This document shows positions 62,547-64,000 of a DNA stretch of 64,000 nt, in pieces; position 1 is the stretch's first letter, and each line of letters begins with the position of its first letter. The DNA comes from Ancylobacter mangrovi (GTDB lineage Bacteria; Pseudomonadota; Alphaproteobacteria; Rhizobiales; Xanthobacteraceae), in assembly GCF_024752355.1 (NCBI RefSeq), contig NZ_JANTHZ010000004.1:186001-250000 (forward strand). Reading direction: 5' to 3'. The notes below the pieces were generated by a model, which was not told where the DNA came from, searched no databases, and saw only the letters and a program-made list of their open reading frames with translations. The translations under genes and the position numbers were made by a program.

Positions 62547-64000
62547 CTATTCGGCGCTCATCTTGCTGAGGAAGCGCGCGGTGAGGGGGTGGCGGGGCGT
62601 GTTGAGCACCTGGTCGGCCGGGCCCTCCTCCACGATCCTGCCGCCGGAGAGGAACACCACGCGGTCCGCCACCTCGCCGGCGAAGCGGAGCTGATGGGTG
62701 GAGATGACCATGGCGAGCCCCTCCTCCACGGCGAGCCGCTGGATCACCTCCAGCACCTCGTTGACGAGTTCGGGGTCGAGCGCCGAGGTCGGCTCGTCGA
62801 GCAGCAGCACGCTCGGGCCCGGCGCCACCGCGCGGGCGATGGCGACGCGCTGCTGCTGGCCGCCCGAGAGGTGGCGCGGCAGCGCATCGGCGCGGTGGGC
62901 GAGGCCGACGCGCTCCAGCAACTCCTGCGCGCGGCGGTCGGCATTGAGGCGCGAGAGCCCCTGCACCCAGCGCAGCGGCCCGGCGATGTTCTCGCGCGCG
63001 GTCAGGTGACCGAACAGGTTGAACTGCTGGAACACCATGCCCACGCCCACGCCGGCGCGCATCTGCGCCACGTCGCGCGGGGAGAGCGCACGCCCGGCCT
63101 CGTCGGTGCCGAGGAAGCGCCCGCCGACGCGGATCGCGCCCTCGTCCCAGCCCTCCAGCCGGTTGATGCAGCGCAGCAGGGTCGACTTGCCCGAGCCCGA
63201 GGGGCCGAGCATCGCCACGATCTCGCCGGCGCGCACGGTGAGGTCGACGCCGGCGAGCACGGCCTGCGGCCCGTAGGACTTGCGCAGCCCCGTCACCTCG
63301 ACCGCCACCGCGTTGCCGGCGAGGCGGCGGGCGCGGGCCTCGCGGTCGATGCCGCGCACATGCAGGTTCACCACCTTGGGCGAGGCCGGCGGCAGCGGGT
63401 CGGTCTCGATCTCCTCGAGGATCTCCTCGGCGACGTCGGCCGGCGTCTGCGGCGCCGCGCCGGCGGTGGCGAGCGCGCTCTCGCCGCGACCCGGCAGCAG
63501 CGCGCGCATGAAGCGGGCGAACTGCTCCTTCGGCGGGGGCCGATCGAGGTCGAGCAGCAGCTCGATGACGATCTGGATTACCGCGACGGCGCCGGTGAGC
63601 ACCAGATACATCAGCCCCGAGGCGAAGAAGATGGAGAAGAAGTCGAAGGTCGCCGAGGCGAGCTGGGTCGAGCGCAGGGTCAGCTCCTGCACCGCGACCA
63701 CCGAGGCGAGCGAGGAGTTCTTGAGCGCGCTGATGGTCTCGTTGCCGAGCGCGGGCACCATGGAGCGGATCGCCTGCGGGGCGACGATGCGGCGCATGAT
63801 GGCGGCCGGCGTCATGCCCAGCGCCTGCCCGGCGCTGACCTGTCCTCGATCGACCCCGATCACGTTGGCGCGCAGGATCTCGGCGATGAAGGGCGCCTCG
63901 TTCAGCGCCAGGGCGAGGCTGGCGGCGGAGATGGCGGTCAGCTTGATGCCGATCAGCGGCAGGGCGTTGTAGCAGAACACCATCTGCAGGATCAGCGGCG
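62547..64000 (-). CDS. PAAT-family ABC transporter, permease fused to ATPase (N-terminus outside window)
   Basis: At least 484 residues, open at the window edge. Permease part: NEAPFIAEILRANVIGVDRGQVSAGQALGMTPAAIMRRIVAPQ, then a roughly 70-residue linker (PLPPASPKVVNLHVRG), then an ATPase with Walker A GPSGSGKST, MVFQQFNLFGHLTARENI, signature [15 protein letters not shown], Walker [16 protein letters not shown] and ISTHQLRFAGEVADRV. Fused permease-ATPase proteins are known for amino-acid importers in Proteobacteria. Imports the probable substrate of the two amidases that follow on the same strand. The binding protein must lie outside. Confidence 0.9.
   Translation of the reverse strand, partial: PLILQMVFCYNALPLIGIKLTAISAASLALALNEAPFIAEILRANVIGVDRGQVSAGQALGMTPAAIMRRIVAPQAIRSMVPALGNETISALKNSSLASVVAVQELTLRSTQLASATFDFFSIFFASGLMYLVLTGAVAVIQIVIELLLDLDRPPPKEQFARFMRALLPGRGESALATAGAAPQTPADVAEEILEEIETDPLPPASPKVVNLHVRGIDREARARRLAGNAVAVEVTGLRKSYGPQAVLAGVDLTVRAGEIVAMLGPSGSGKSTLLRCINRLEGWDEGAIRVGGRFLGTDEAGRALSPRDVAQMRAGVGVGMVFQQFNLFGHLTARENIAGPLRWVQGLSRLNADRRAQELLERVGLAHRADALPRHLSGGQQQRVAIARAVAPGPSVLLLDEPTSALDPELVNEVLEVIQRLAVEEGLAMVISTHQLRFAGEVADRVVFLSGGRIVEEGPADQVLNTPRHPLTARFLSKMSAE

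Overview
The window is very GC-rich (about 70 % by eye) and almost fully coding, with gene starts often overlapping the previous stop (ATGA, TGATG, GTGA). Gene content (cyoABCD-surf1 quinol oxidase, urtABCDE, SmoEFGK-type polyol uptake with mannitol 2-dehydrogenase, a four-cysteine methanol-related cytochrome, many FCD-type GntR regulators and ABC importers) points to a Hyphomicrobiales alphaproteobacterium, perhaps Xanthobacteraceae. That placement is inference from gene content, not from a marker gene. No rRNA, tRNA, CRISPR or complete insertion sequence was seen.

Layout. 1-2.5 kb: aldehyde dehydrogenase (cut by the edge) divergent from a flavin reductase behind a strong sigma-54-type promoter, then an MFS transporter. 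2.7-7.7 kb: cytochrome bo quinol oxidase operon plus SURF1. 7.7-13.7 kb: HxlR regulator/azoreductase pair, small stress or housekeeping genes, PPK2 and Tex. 13.9-25.1 kb: two divergent amide-uptake operons, urtABCDE plus an FmdA-family amidase, and a NitT/TauT-type importer plus a second FmdA-family amidase, separated by an orphan IS3-OrfA-like HTH gene. 25.1-33.8 kb: polyol (mannitol/sorbitol) uptake and oxidation operon with SorC-type regulator and HAD phosphatase.

33.9-64 kb is an accessory island for amide, amino-acid and nitrogen-compound catabolism. It holds four GntR regulators, two of which carry two tandem winged-helix domains. One operon combines a DUF1989 protein, a PAAT importer, a ureohydrolase, a DHDPS-family lyase and a divergent SDR. 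Others are pxpBCA (5-oxoprolinase) with a cytochrome c; a CTP-synthase-type glutaminase fused to an unknown domain, with a D-hydroxyacid dehydrogenase and an allantoate-amidohydrolase-like enzyme; and a PAAT importer with M20 deacylase, enolase-superfamily enzyme, M24 creatinase-like hydrolase and DHDPS-family lyase. The last is an aminotransferase followed by two further long FmdA-family amidases and a fused permease-ATPase.

The most unusual object is 58809-61157: one uninterrupted frame joining an AraC-family regulator to a complete FmdA-type amidase, beside a stand-alone paralogue of the same amidase. A 22-bp perfect palindrome covers its ribosome-binding region. With it the window holds four FmdA-family amidases, three of them beside a different class of ABC importer.
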